This document shows positions 40,581 to 48,412 of a DNA stretch of 64,000 nt, piece after piece (position 1 is the first letter of the stretch; each line of letters opens with the position of its first letter). The position numbers and the translations under genes are program-made. The notes beneath the pieces were generated by a model. The model was not told the DNA's origin. It searched no databases and saw only the letters and a list, made by a program, of their open reading frames with translations. Source of the DNA: a virus; the IMG/VR virus record IMGVR_UViG_3300037091_000310, positions 1-64,000 of that record; one strand, written 5' to 3'.

Positions 40581-41849
40581 ATGAAAGAAAGTTTAAACCT
40601 TGGAACACTTGAACATTTGATCTTAAACTACTCTACAAAAGATCAAAGCTTCTGGTTGAAAGTATTCGAAAATCTAAAACCCGCCTTCTTTGAGAAGGAC
40701 GATAATAAGAAAGTCTTTACATTCTTTAAGAACTATTTCGGTAAGTACAAACAAATACCTGCTCGACAAATAGTTGCAAACGAATTAAGAGACGTAGATG
40801 CATCTACATTATCGGTTATTTATGAAGCACCTACCGAAGACGCAAAACAATACATATACGAAAAGACTCTTACCTTCATAAAAGAGAGTATGATGAAAGA
40901 GGCTTTTATGAAGTCTATCGACATTCTAGAAAAGAATGGTAAGGATAAGTTTGACGAAATAGAATCTGAAGTAAGAAAAGTCGTTAGATTCAATATGGAT
41001 GTCTCGCTTGGTATTAGACTATCAGACGTAGATACCAGATACGAAAAGATCAAATCACTTGAGACAGAAAGAATACCCACTGGTTTCCCTCAATTAGACG
41101 CTTTACTCCATGGAGGATGGGGACGTAAAGAGTTATTTGCCTGTGCAGCGCCTCCAGGAATTGGTAAATCAATCTTCTTAGCTAATTGGGCAGTTCAAGC
41201 TATGAAGCACGGACATAACGTTCTAGTCTACACACTAGAAATAGCAGAAGAGCGATTGTCAATGAGGCATGATGCTATTCTAACTAAAATACCAGTAGAC
41301 GAATTGATATTAGATATTGATGCAATCAAAGCAAAGTATAAGATGTTTGCCAAAGTGTCTAAAGCTGACATGCAGATAAAAGAGTTCCCAACTAAGGGTG
41401 TCAGCATAAACCAATTGAAGTCGCATTATGAACAACTAAATCTATATGAGGGTTTTGAACCAGAAATAATCTTTGTAGACTATGCTGGTCTATTAAGACC
41501 GTCCTTCAGAGTAGGAGATAACTACGAAGATTTAAGAACCATCTTTGAAGAACTAAGAGGTTGGGCGGTAGAGTTAGACATTCCTATCGTTACAGCTGCT
41601 CAAACAAACCGAAAGAGCATAGACGAAAAAGGTGGAACAAAAGAAATCATTACAATGGCTCAAGTAGCTGACTCACTTGGTATTACCCAAACCCTAGACG
41701 TCTTTATGACTATAACACAATCAAGAACTGAAAAAGAAGAAGGCCGAATCAATTTGTATATAGATAAAAGCCGTAACGGAGAATCTTCAAAATCCATCGA
41801 GCTAAGCATAGATTATAAGAACTTCATAGTAGAGGAGTTAGGAATATGA
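40581..41849 (+). CDS. replicative DNA helicase, DnaB family (gp41-like)
   Basis: A 422-residue RecA-fold helicase. An N-terminal helical domain (1-150) interacts with primase. The ATPase domain begins RIPTGFPQLDALLHGGWGRKE; Walker A APPGIGKS lies at about 190-197, TLEIAEERLSMR is the DnaB motif after it, Walker B IIFVDYAGLL is near 296-305, and AAQTNRKS is the DnaB motif H3-like arginine/glutamine region. It unwinds DNA at the fork. The start follows AAGGAG. Confidence 0.92.
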   Translation: MKESLNLGTLEHLILNYSTKDQSFWLKVFENLKPAFFEKDDNKKVFTFFKNYFGKYKQIPARQIVANELRDVDASTLSVIYEAPTEDAKQYIYEKTLTFIKESMMKEAFMKSIDILEKNGKDKFDEIESEVRKVVRFNMDVSLGIRLSDVDTRYEKIKSLETERIPTGFPQLDALLHGGWGRKELFACAAPPGIGKSIFLANWAVQAMKHGHNVLVYTLEIAEERLSMRHDAILTKIPVDELILDIDAIKAKYKMFAKVSKADMQIKEFPTKGVSINQLKSHYEQLNLYEGFEPEIIFVDYAGLLRPSFRVGDNYEDLRTIFEELRGWAVELDIPIVTAAQTNRKSIDEKGGTKEIITMAQVADSLGITQTLDVFMTITQSRTEKEEGRINLYIDKSRNGESSKSIELSIDYKNFIVEELGI

Positions 41850-42082
41850 TAGAATTCGAAGAAAGCAAGAGAGTGGATAATAAGCCTATTTCTCAGTTAG
41901 TTAATCGCGAAACTGGAAAACGCTACATTGATATGGACGACCTATTACATTTCTTGGATAATGTTGCTTTTCGAAGTGAAGGCTATACTGGCCCACAAGT
42001 CGTAGAATTCCTGAAGCAGCGCCTGACAGTTATGATGTCAGGTCAAGACGACAAATGTTGTTATGAGTTATTTAGTCTCTAA
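41846..42082 (+). CDS. hypothetical protein
   Basis: A 78-residue protein coupled by ATGA to the helicase stop and overlapping the next gene by 20 nt. Helical, acidic N-terminal half. The function is unknown. Confidence 0.5.
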   Translation: MIEFEESKRVDNKPISQLVNRETGKRYIDMDDLLHFLDNVAFRSEGYTGPQVVEFLKQRLTVMMSGQDDKCCYELFSL

Positions 42083-42323
42083 GGAAGAAGCACTACTACT
42101 CTTAAAAGGCTGGCAAAAATCTCATCCACCAAAAGACGGTAGAGACTTTGTAGGACTTTGGTCTGACAGAGAACCTCATCTTTTATTTTGGGATAAAAAT
42201 AATGAGACTTGGTCTGGCGTAACTAAAGACGAATATGAAGAGCCAGAGTATTGGCGTGAGTTGAATGCCACTGAGAATAAAAGATTAGAAAAATGGACGA
42301 AGTTCCTTGATAAATGGTCATGA
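42063..42323 (+). CDS. small Trp-rich protein, paralogue of the next gene
   Basis: An 86-residue protein with KEEALLLLKGWQKSHPPKD-RDFVGLW and YEEPEYWREL. The next gene repeats this plan (KEEVIKLLKLKGSEPPHD-SFLGRW ... GGWREIE), so the two arose by tandem duplication. The function is unknown. Confidence 0.55.
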   Translation: MSYLVSKEEALLLLKGWQKSHPPKDGRDFVGLWSDREPHLLFWDKNNETWSGVTKDEYEEPEYWRELNATENKRLEKWTKFLDKWS

Positions 42324-42598
42324 CAAAAGAAGAGGTCATAAAACTTTTAAAATTAAAAGGCAGCGAACCACCACACGATAGATCCTTTCTAGGTCGTTGG
42401 TTTATTCGAGACGCGACTTTTCGTATTGAAAAGGGCACTTATCATTGTACTGAGAGGTGGGTGACCCACATAATTCATTGGGAGAATGGTGAGTGGTGGT
42501 CAGATGATTCAGCTTATCCGTGGAGAAAACCAGAGGGTGGATGGAGAGAAATAGAAGAAGGAGATGAATACGATGAAGAATGGTATGAAGGCAGATGA
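42320..42598 (+). CDS. small Trp-rich protein, paralogue of the previous gene
   Basis: A 92-residue protein. The start at 42320 gives ATGA overlap with the previous stop. Eight or more Trp residues and an acidic C-terminus stand out. Paralogous to 42063. Confidence 0.55.
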   Translation: MTKEEVIKLLKLKGSEPPHDRSFLGRWFIRDATFRIEKGTYHCTERWVTHIIHWENGEWWSDDSAYPWRKPEGGWREIEEGDEYDEEWYEGR

Positions 42599-42926
42599 TA
42601 TAAAACCAGCTTGGGAACTTGACCCAAAAGACATAACTAAAAGATTGCTAAAGGATATACCGAGCGGACTTCGCTATACTCAGAAAGATAAAGAGCGAGC
42701 TATAGATGAGGCTTTCAGTGCTTGTGCCTTCGGTAGTATGCAGAATGGAGTACCTGGTGAAATCATTAACCATCTATCCAAAGAAACTCGCGACATACTA
42801 CAACATTGCACATCGCAAGATTGGATGCACAGAATACCGACTTGGCTTGACAACGATAAAAGCCTTGATGCACAAATTCGCAGAATGGCGCCGAATTGGA
42901 ATAAAAAGAATGGACGACGAAGGTAG
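42573..42926 (+). CDS. hypothetical protein
   Basis: A 117-residue helical protein. The start at 42573 has GAAGGAG about 10 nt upstream. It ends with a basic tail. It overlaps the ADP-ribosyltransferase-like gene by 17 nt, suggesting co-expression. Confidence 0.5.
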   Translation: MKNGMKADDIKPAWELDPKDITKRLLKDIPSGLRYTQKDKERAIDEAFSACAFGSMQNGVPGEIINHLSKETRDILQHCTSQDWMHRIPTWLDNDKSLDAQIRRMAPNWNKKNGRRR

Positions 42927-43377
42927 TGTTTGGTTTCACGGGACCGATACCAAAAAGAAGTATCTCTCAATACTAAAAAGTGGGTTCAAACCTTATACTT
43001 ATTTTACACCATACCTTGATACAGCTATCGGATATGGTGGGAAATATGTATTTGCTATTTACTTTGAAAAGAACCCTACTAAGTACTGGGAATGGAGAAA
43101 TACCGAAATAATCCCGCCTGACAGAATCTTACACGTCAAAGAATACTCCTACACCGTTAAATATATCAACGAAGCTGCTCTTAAAGAACAACACCATTCT
43201 GATCTTTTAGAAAGAAATCCTGGTAAAATTATTTGCCCAAAATGCGACGGTCACGGCGAACATAGACCTAAGAAATATAGACTTCAACACATATACAAAA
43301 TCGGGGGTGGATCTTTCAGGACCAGAAAAGACAAATGTAATATTTGTGAAAACTGTAACGGATATGGAGTAGTCTAA
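42910..43377 (+). CDS. ADP-ribosyltransferase-like protein with zinc ribbon
   Basis: A 155-residue protein. Residues 6-75 read WFHGTDTKKKYLSILKSGF, YTYFTPYLDTAIGYG and KYVFAIYF: the order His-Gly-Thr, a helix ending in SGF, then Y-F-T-P-x-L-x-x-A, as in small ADP-ribosyltransferase folds and RNA 2'-phosphotransferase or DarT-like NAD users. The C-terminal part has CPKC and CNIC-NCNGYG cysteines forming a zinc ribbon. A catalytic Glu is not certain. The upstream open frame to 42706 is a shadow of the previous gene, and the ATG at 42910 was preferred. Confidence 0.5.
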   Translation: MDDEGSVWFHGTDTKKKYLSILKSGFKPYTYFTPYLDTAIGYGGKYVFAIYFEKNPTKYWEWRNTEIIPPDRILHVKEYSYTVKYINEAALKEQHHSDLLERNPGKIICPKCDGHGEHRPKKYRLQHIYKIGGGSFRTRKDKCNICENCNGYGVV

Positions 43378-43381
43378 AGTC

Positions 43382-43389
43382 AAGATAAT
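43382..43389 (+). promoter_or_regulatory. AAGATAAT start-proximal box
   Basis: AAGATAAT lies 3 nt before the ATG at 43393, right after the stop codon of the preceding gene. There is no ribosome binding site. Confidence 0.45.
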
Positions 43390-43392
43390 TTC

Positions 43393-43674
43393 ATGGTTAA
43401 GCTTGGCCGCTGGTACAAAGACGAATACAATGAATATACAATGCCTCTCGTTGTTGATATACTGAAAGATAAACTAACTGCTATTATTTCTTTACCAGAT
43501 ACTAGAAACTCAGACTCTGAAAAACTTAATTACATTTTAACAGATAGATACACCGACACCTTCGGCCTAATGATAGGTGAGATGCCAAAACTACAATCTA
43601 AAAGTTTCTCTAGAAAATTGCCCAGAAAGACAATGCGAAAGGCACTCAAAGCTATATTTACGGGGAAAGCGTAA
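43393..43674 (+). CDS. small island-family protein outside the island
   Basis: A 93-residue protein with LGRWYKDEYNEY near the start, like the GKWY subfamily of the 15-21 kb island, and the ending MRKALKAIF. It is a dispersed family member with its own class 2 box. Confidence 0.55.
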   Translation: MVKLGRWYKDEYNEYTMPLVVDILKDKLTAIISLPDTRNSDSEKLNYILTDRYTDTFGLMIGEMPKLQSKSFSRKLPRKTMRKALKAIFTGKA

Positions 43675-43681
43675 AGATAAA
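43674..43681 (+). promoter_or_regulatory. AAGATAAA box
   Basis: GTAAAGATAAATATAAGGAG links this class 2 box to the AAGGAG ribosome binding site of the gene at 43697. Confidence 0.4.
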
Positions 43682-43696
43682 TATAAGGAGACTCTC

Positions 43697-44002
43697 ATGA
43701 CACTTTACGGTTTACTGTTACAAAATTTGACTGACTTAAATGAAATGCATGCAGTTCCAGGCCCAGGTGGATTAAGGCACGGACGTGGGGCAGCTGGACA
43801 CTTAAGAGGTTTTGAAAAATCTAAACCACCTGCAGGTATGTCTGGTAAAGATTGGCACATTGGAGATAAGTGGATGAGCTATGAAGAAGCTCAATTATAT
43901 CTCAAAGACAAACTGAAACGATCTGTTCCAGAAAAAGAACTTGACCACATGGACGTAGATGAAATGGTCGCTAAAACAAAGGAACTGGCTTTAAAATTGT
44001 GA
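43697..44002 (+). CDS. hypothetical protein, possible internal/head protein
   Basis: A 101-residue protein. The start at 43697 follows AAGGAGACTCTC. It opens MTLYGLLLQNLTDLNEM, an amphipathic helix with L-x-E steps, then a Gly/His/Arg-rich stretch and a helical C-terminus. It is the first of three adjacent genes with such N-termini. Confidence 0.55.
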   Translation: MTLYGLLLQNLTDLNEMHAVPGPGGLRHGRGAAGHLRGFEKSKPPAGMSGKDWHIGDKWMSYEEAQLYLKDKLKRSVPEKELDHMDVDEMVAKTKELALKL

Positions 44003-44286
44003 AATTGTCAGAAGCTCTTTTTCTAGAAATGAACGTAGAGTCTCCTATTAACCCACTAGGCTCATATCCTGGTCCCGGATATGCAAGTCCTGGCTTTAAA
44101 TTCAATACGCCTCAAACTCCAGTTACTTCGCAAGGTGCAGACAAAGAAGCTTATAAATATTACGGGAAAAGATACCCTATTCCTAAGAAAAAGAAGAAAG
44201 AAAAAAGAAAGAGGGGCGTAGATGAGATTGATAAACTATCAACAGATATTGATGCGCCAGGTAATGGCTTCGGATCAATGTATTAG
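43999..44286 (+). CDS. hypothetical protein with MKLxE N-terminus
   Basis: A 95-residue protein with GTG start overlapping the preceding TGA. N-terminus MKLSEALFLEM, then a Pro/Gly/Ser/Tyr-rich unordered middle and a Lys-rich basic patch (PKKKKKEKRKR). This composition suits a DNA-packed internal protein. The function is unknown. Confidence 0.55.
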   Translation: MKLSEALFLEMNVESPINPLGSYPGPGYASPGFKFNTPQTPVTSQGADKEAYKYYGKRYPIPKKKKKEKRKRGVDEIDKLSTDIDAPGNGFGSMY

Positions 44287-44294
44287 GAGTTAAT

Positions 44295-44480
44295 ATGAAG
44301 CTAGCAGAAGCTATAGGAACAATCCCTACACCAAACAAGATGAATGAACCATACTTGAACTTCGGCACTCATATAGAAAAACCCCGTAAGAGACCTAAGC
44401 CGTTGCGCCGACGTCTCAACCCACTCAAGGCAGCGACTCGCCTACCCAACATAAAACCTGCTCCACTCGAAGGCTATTAA
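44295..44480 (+). CDS. small basic protein with MKLxE N-terminus
   Basis: A 61-residue protein: MKLAEAIGTIPTP followed by a very basic, Pro-rich tail (KPRKRPKPLRRRLNPLK). TAGGAG precedes the start. With the two genes before it, it forms a cluster of putative DNA-associated internal peptides. Confidence 0.55.
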   Translation: MKLAEAIGTIPTPNKMNEPYLNFGTHIEKPRKRPKPLRRRLNPLKAATRLPNIKPAPLEGY

Positions 44481-44507
44481 CTATCGATTCTATAATATAG
44501 TCCACTA

Positions 44508-44771
44508 ATGGACGCGAACAAACTAAAAAAACTTAAGGAAATCAAATACCAGATTCGGAAATGCTGTGGAACATGTAAGCACGCTAACTTCCCCGCGAAT
44601 GATTGGTCTACCTGCCAATTTCACACATATCAACATCAAAAACATACAGTAGAAATGAGAAACTTATCTGTCAACAGCTATGGATATTGTCCCAGCTTTG
44701 AGTGGAGTGAGTTTTATCTAAAGGCTGAACTCGGTCTTTGGTTGAGCTTTACTGAAGGAAGTGAAACATGA
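44508..44771 (+). CDS. cysteine-rich miniprotein
   Basis: An 87-residue protein with CCGTC, a third Cys (STCQFH) and YCPSFEW, a longer member of the four-Cys family. The start lies behind CTATAATATAG (44492-44502) without a ribosome binding site. Confidence 0.55.
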   Translation: MDANKLKKLKEIKYQIRKCCGTCKHANFPANDWSTCQFHTYQHQKHTVEMRNLSVNSYGYCPSFEWSEFYLKAELGLWLSFTEGSET

Positions 44772-45145
44772 CAAAAACAAAGATCGTTCTTGCAACTGGA
44801 GCTGGATTATTTGTAATTCTTTTCTTCTTTTTGGTTATATGTTTTCCAAGGCCATTTCCAACTGAAACTCAGCAATTTTCAGAAATCCAAAAATCAATCG
44901 ACGAGAACGAAAAGAAACTCCAAGAAGCCGAGCAAGGCGTGTGGAACATTCAAAGGGATTTGTGCAATCTTACTCTTCAGATTTGGGTGACGGATATGAT
45001 TCGTCATCATCAAACTTTTTCTCTCACACACATTGAGACTATAGAAGATTTTAGTCCAATGACCGATTGGATGGCTTTATTGGACAGTTGGGTTCTTTGG
45101 CTTCAAAAGAAAATCATCATCAGAGAAGTTTCGAATCCAGTTTAG
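44768..45145 (+). CDS. single-pass membrane protein
   Basis: A 125-residue protein with one strong N-terminal membrane helix (about residues 7-28), then a coiled-coil stretch (EIQKSIDENEKKLQEAEQG) and a second amphipathic part. Topology is N-in with a periplasmic helix. It could be an inner-membrane spanin or an envelope factor, but no partner lipoprotein is adjacent. ATGA overlap with the previous gene. Confidence 0.55.
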   Translation: MTKTKIVLATGAGLFVILFFFLVICFPRPFPTETQQFSEIQKSIDENEKKLQEAEQGVWNIQRDLCNLTLQIWVTDMIRHHQTFSLTHIETIEDFSPMTDWMALLDSWVLWLQKKIIIREVSNPV

Positions 45146-45150
45146 TATTA
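45129..45150 (+). promoter_or_regulatory. class 1 promoter-like site (TTTCGA-N8-TAGTATTA)
   Basis: TTTCGA at 45129-45134, an 8-nt spacer and TAGTATTA at 45143-45150, 4 nt before a GTG start at 45155. The upstream GAGAAG matches the sites at 50 and 1580. A leaderless GTG start is implied. Confidence 0.6.
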
Positions 45151-45154
45151 ATTT

Positions 45155-45679
45155 GTGGAAAAGGTCAATCTCCCAGAAATGCAGAAAGGTGCTTGGAAGG
45201 TAGAACGTTTCACTACCGACCGAACTGATTGGAGTTCACTCTTTCATGGAAGGGCAGTTCCAGTTGGCGAAACCTATACGCGCCTCATGCGAGACAATGT
45301 TCTAGTAATGTCGGACACTCCTGCTGAAATGCACGACCATCGAGATCCTGTCGATTTTGCAAGAGGCTCCTGTCTTTTGAGTGGACTTGGCCTTGGAATG
45401 GTTTTGAAAAACATCCTGCTCAAGCCATATGTTACAGATGTAACAGTGATAGAAGTCTCTCAAGATCTGATCGACCTTATTTCGCCTTTCTACATTGATC
45501 CACGAGTCACAATCATTTGTGCAGATGCTTTAGCCTACAGGCCGCCCAGAGGCAAACACTACAATATGGTCTGGCATGATATCTGGGACAACATCTGTGA
45601 AGACAATCTTGAGAGCATGAAAAAGCTCAGAATGAAGTACGCAAGGCGAAGTGATTGGCAAGGTTGCTGGGCTCAATAG
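45155..45679 (+). CDS. class I SAM-dependent methyltransferase-like protein
   Basis: A 174-residue Rossmann-type protein. Motif I is SCLLSGLGLGMVLKNIL (about residues 73-89), motif II TVIEVSQDLIDLI ends in the acidic residue that binds SAM ribose, then VTIICADAL and WHDIWDNI. The layout resembles spermidine-synthase-like and small phage methyltransferases. The substrate is unknown. It starts with GTG behind a class 1 promoter-like box. Confidence 0.7.
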   Translation: MEKVNLPEMQKGAWKVERFTTDRTDWSSLFHGRAVPVGETYTRLMRDNVLVMSDTPAEMHDHRDPVDFARGSCLLSGLGLGMVLKNILLKPYVTDVTVIEVSQDLIDLISPFYIDPRVTIICADALAYRPPRGKHYNMVWHDIWDNICEDNLESMKKLRMKYARRSDWQGCWAQ

Positions 45680-45681
45680 GA

Positions 45682-46158
45682 ATGCAAAAGATGAAGTTTC
45701 TTTTCAAAGCATTAAATCCTTTTACACAAAGCAGCAAGACAATGTTCTTCATATTCCTGTTTCGTCTTTTACTCATGTTGGTCTTTTTGCTTCTTGCAGC
45801 TCTTGTCTGCTTTGGGCAAGACGTAACTACTGGTACATGGGTAGATAGAGCCCATGGCGGTGCAGAAGCTACTTTCAACGATGATGGTACTAGTATATGG
45901 TTGAAGTCTAATCCAGTCCTCACTGACGACGAAGTTCAGTGGATAAGAACTGAATGGCATTTCACATACGCAATTGAGGGCGACAAAATAACTCTACTCC
46001 GTCTAACGGATAACGTAACGTTCATCGGCAAAGTTGTCAGGTGTACGCCGTCACATTTGACATTATTGATCAAGGACGGCAAACTTTCCACAAGATACGA
46101 ATTTGAAAACGAGAATGTCCAAACGTTTGAACCTGACGAAAATGATTGGGAGGACTGA
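45682..46158 (+). CDS. exported hypothetical protein
   Basis: A 158-residue protein. The start at 45682 is 2 nt after the previous stop with TAGGA. A Sec signal occupies residues about 20-46, ending AALVCFGQD. The exported part is a small beta-rich domain (GTWVDRAHGGAEATFNDDG). The function is unknown. Confidence 0.55.
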   Translation: MQKMKFLFKALNPFTQSSKTMFFIFLFRLLLMLVFLLLAALVCFGQDVTTGTWVDRAHGGAEATFNDDGTSIWLKSNPVLTDDEVQWIRTEWHFTYAIEGDKITLLRLTDNVTFIGKVVRCTPSHLTLLIKDGKLSTRYEFENENVQTFEPDENDWED

Positions 46159-46159
46159 A

Positions 46160-46489
46160 ATGATTTATCGACTGTCTTCTTACATGGCACCCAAAAAGAA
46201 AAGTGCTCAGTTCAGGGGTAATCTCAAATTTGAGATTACAGTCAGAGGTAGTATGCGAATACTCATCAGGGATATTCTTCACGCAATCAAATATCGCATT
46301 GAGTCAGCACAGGAAACTGAGGCTTTTATAAATATTCTCGAAGACAGGAGGCTCTTAACTTCAGTTTTTCATATTCATGCCCGTCGAGTGACCATACTTG
46401 AAACTGCTGCAATAAAAAAAGCTGCTGAGCAAATCTTCAAGCAGCTTCATGCGCCCGCATATTTTCATTCGAAAGGAATCGTAGTTTGA
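46160..46489 (+). CDS. hypothetical protein
   Basis: A 109-residue basic protein. The start at 46160 follows GGGAGGACTGA. It contains a helix-rich region that repeats AIKYRIESAQETEAF and ends in a hydrophobic tail. Coupled to the next gene by 4 nt. Confidence 0.5.
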   Translation: MIYRLSSYMAPKKKSAQFRGNLKFEITVRGSMRILIRDILHAIKYRIESAQETEAFINILEDRRLLTSVFHIHARRVTILETAAIKKAAEQIFKQLHAPAYFHSKGIVV

Positions 46490-46842
46490 GAAGTCCCGTA
46501 GATGTAGCACATAGAATCGCGCGGCAAGTCCCACTTGAACTTAAAGGACAGTTTGAAGACTTAGCCGTCAATGATCTTGCGTGGTACATCCGAGACTTTG
46601 CTTGCAAGCCACCTGAGCAGTGGATCACTTGTTTTGCAAATCTTCAGGACTATTGCTGGTCTCATCTATGGAATGAAAGTGGCTATCTGCCCGAAGAATG
46701 GCAACAAAAGGTCGCTGCTATCATTTCGGATAGAACGCTCGAAGAAGTCAAAAGACTTAACGCGGAGGAGTACAAGCACAGAGTCAAATACGATTTAAAA
46801 AAGAAGGCGAAAAATGAAGATTACAATAGTTGGAAGCGGTAA
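46486..46842 (+). CDS. hypothetical protein
   Basis: A 118-residue helical protein with TTG start overlapping the previous stop, and a basic Lys-rich C-terminus. No motif is recognised. It overlaps the metallo-beta-lactamase gene by 29 nt. Confidence 0.5.
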   Translation: MRSPVDVAHRIARQVPLELKGQFEDLAVNDLAWYIRDFACKPPEQWITCFANLQDYCWSHLWNESGYLPEEWQQKVAAIISDRTLEEVKRLNAEEYKHRVKYDLKKKAKNEDYNSWKR

Positions 46843-47635
46843 CGCTTTTTCGTTCAAAAATTACAACACCTGTTTTTTACTCGAAGAAGATAACAAGAAA
46901 CTACTCATCGACTGTGGTGGAGAAGTTCCACAAGCTTTACACGATAAACTCAATCTGAGCTATAAAGATATAGACGCAATCTATGTAAGCCACTCGCATG
47001 CTGATCATATTGGCGGCTTAGAAAAGTTTGGCTTTGCTCGATATGATTGGGTAAACAAACCACGTCTATGGAATCAATCCGAAAAGCCTTATGCGCCCGT
47101 TCTGATTGGCAATGCAACGTTACTTCTAAACATTTGGCAAAGATCACTTCGTGGTGGAATGGACACGCTTGAGTTTCAAACCACACTGGAAACCTTTTTC
47201 CATACTTTGCCTATAGACAACAATGAGTTTTATTGGCAGGGATGGGACTTTAAACTTATTCGCAACCTTCACGGAGAAGGCAACAACAAATATTCATATG
47301 GCCTTTATGGCGTTAGGCCAAATTATCCCTCGGTTTACTTTACCACTGATAGTAGATTCGATGATTCATCTGAAAAGATTGAACTATATCGCAAAGCCGA
47401 TAGAATTTTCCAGGATTGCGAATGCACTCCATATCTTTCTGGTGCTCATGCAAACTATCAACAGCTGGTGACTTTACCGACTGATATTAAGAAGAAAATG
47501 TATCTCACTCACTATCAAGATTCTGTGTATGACGGTGGTGATGAAAACAAATATGAAGTTAGGGCAGAACTTGACGGCTTCGTTGGTTTTATCGAGCCGG
47601 GTGAAATTTGGTATTTATCAGAGGTAAATAAATGA
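46814..47635 (+). CDS. metallo-beta-lactamase-fold phosphodiesterase-like protein
   Basis: A 273-residue protein of the RNase Z-like branch: N-terminal ITIVGSGNAFSFKNYNTCFLLE, LLIDCGG, then HSHADHIGG with H60, H62, D64 and H65, and further ligands HGEG and FTTDSRFD plus a C-terminal THYQDS. The phage anti-Pycsar enzymes (Apyc1), which degrade cyclic nucleotides, have the same fold and size, so a counter-defence role is possible. AAGG precedes the start. Confidence 0.75.
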   Translation: MKITIVGSGNAFSFKNYNTCFLLEEDNKKLLIDCGGEVPQALHDKLNLSYKDIDAIYVSHSHADHIGGLEKFGFARYDWVNKPRLWNQSEKPYAPVLIGNATLLLNIWQRSLRGGMDTLEFQTTLETFFHTLPIDNNEFYWQGWDFKLIRNLHGEGNNKYSYGLYGVRPNYPSVYFTTDSRFDDSSEKIELYRKADRIFQDCECTPYLSGAHANYQQLVTLPTDIKKKMYLTHYQDSVYDGGDENKYEVRAELDGFVGFIEPGEIWYLSEVNK

Positions 47636-48198
47636 ACTACTTCTCTTCCGACTGGCATCTCGGCCATACCAATATCATCAAATACTGCCATCGGCCTTTT
47701 GTAAGCTCAGAAGAGATGGATGCTATTATACTCAAAAACTTTTTTGACACTGTCAAACCTGGAGATAAATTTTTCTATCTTGGAGATCTTTCTTTTCATA
47801 TTGACACAATCAAGAGAGTATTAAATAGTCTAGCCGGTACTAATATCAAAAGCGTATTCTTAGTAGGGAACCACGATAATTACAACGTAGCCATTAGACA
47901 AGTGGCAAAATCTGGGGGCATTGAAATAGTGGATGGCTTTCTTGACATTAACATAGAAGGTCAAGCTATAACCTTATGCCATTATGCAATGCAGTCTTTT
48001 TACAAATCTCATTTTGGCGCTTGGGGTCTGTACGGCCATCATCATACTAATGTCAGCCAAGAAGTGACTGGCAAAAAGATGAATGTGGGAGTAGATCAAC
48101 ACAACTTCTTTCCAGTTTCATTTGATCAGGTAAAGGCCTACATGAAAAACCGACCCGACAATTGGGACACAATTCATGATGCCGAAAAAAGATTTTAA
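47632..48198 (+). CDS. calcineurin-like metallophosphoesterase
   Basis: A 188-residue protein with SDWHLGHTNI (D, H), YLGDLSFH, VGNHDNYN, LCHYA and GHHHTN, the full metal site of the family. Small phage and bacterial members act on nucleotides or phosphodiesters; the substrate is unknown. ATGA-coupled to the metallo-beta-lactamase gene. Confidence 0.88.
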   Translation: MNYFSSDWHLGHTNIIKYCHRPFVSSEEMDAIILKNFFDTVKPGDKFFYLGDLSFHIDTIKRVLNSLAGTNIKSVFLVGNHDNYNVAIRQVAKSGGIEIVDGFLDINIEGQAITLCHYAMQSFYKSHFGAWGLYGHHHTNVSQEVTGKKMNVGVDQHNFFPVSFDQVKAYMKNRPDNWDTIHDAEKRF

Positions 48199-48412
48199 AG
48201 CCATAGAAGCATATCATCGTTCTGAGCGTGATAGGTTAGATGCCGCTCTACCAAGAAAAGAATCTACAATTCGCATTCTTAAAGATCAAGATTGTCAACA
48301 TTGTACTTATCAGGGTTTAAAAAAACCTAAAGATATAGCTGATGCTTTATTTGGTTACTGTCCATACTTTGGATTTGAGCCAAATACTTGCAACTGGTGG
48401 AAAAGCAAATAA
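48176..48412 (+). CDS. four-cysteine miniprotein
   Basis: A 78-residue protein with a basic N-terminus, CQHC, GYCPYFGF and TCNWW. It is the intact reference copy for the broken neighbour downstream, whose knuckle also begins DCQHC. It overlaps the phosphoesterase gene by 23 nt. Confidence 0.6.
   Translation: MMPKKDFKAIEAYHRSERDRLDAALPRKESTIRILKDQDCQHCTYQGLKKPKDIADALFGYCPYFGFEPNTCNWWKSK

Noticed and set aside
40581-41849. Possibility that the RecA-fold helicase is a KaiC-like or second recombinase
   Set aside because: The helical N-terminal domain, TLEIAEERLSMR motif and neighbouring primase identify it as a DnaB-type replicative helicase.
41950-41975. TTTCGA followed by CTATACTG inside the gene at 41846
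   Set aside because: The second half does not match the class 1 box and it lies in the middle of a gene.
42706-42909. A longer start for the ADP-ribosyltransferase-like gene
   Set aside because: The extra 68 codons are out-of-frame sequence of the preceding gene. The ATG at 42910 begins just before the conserved WFHGT motif.
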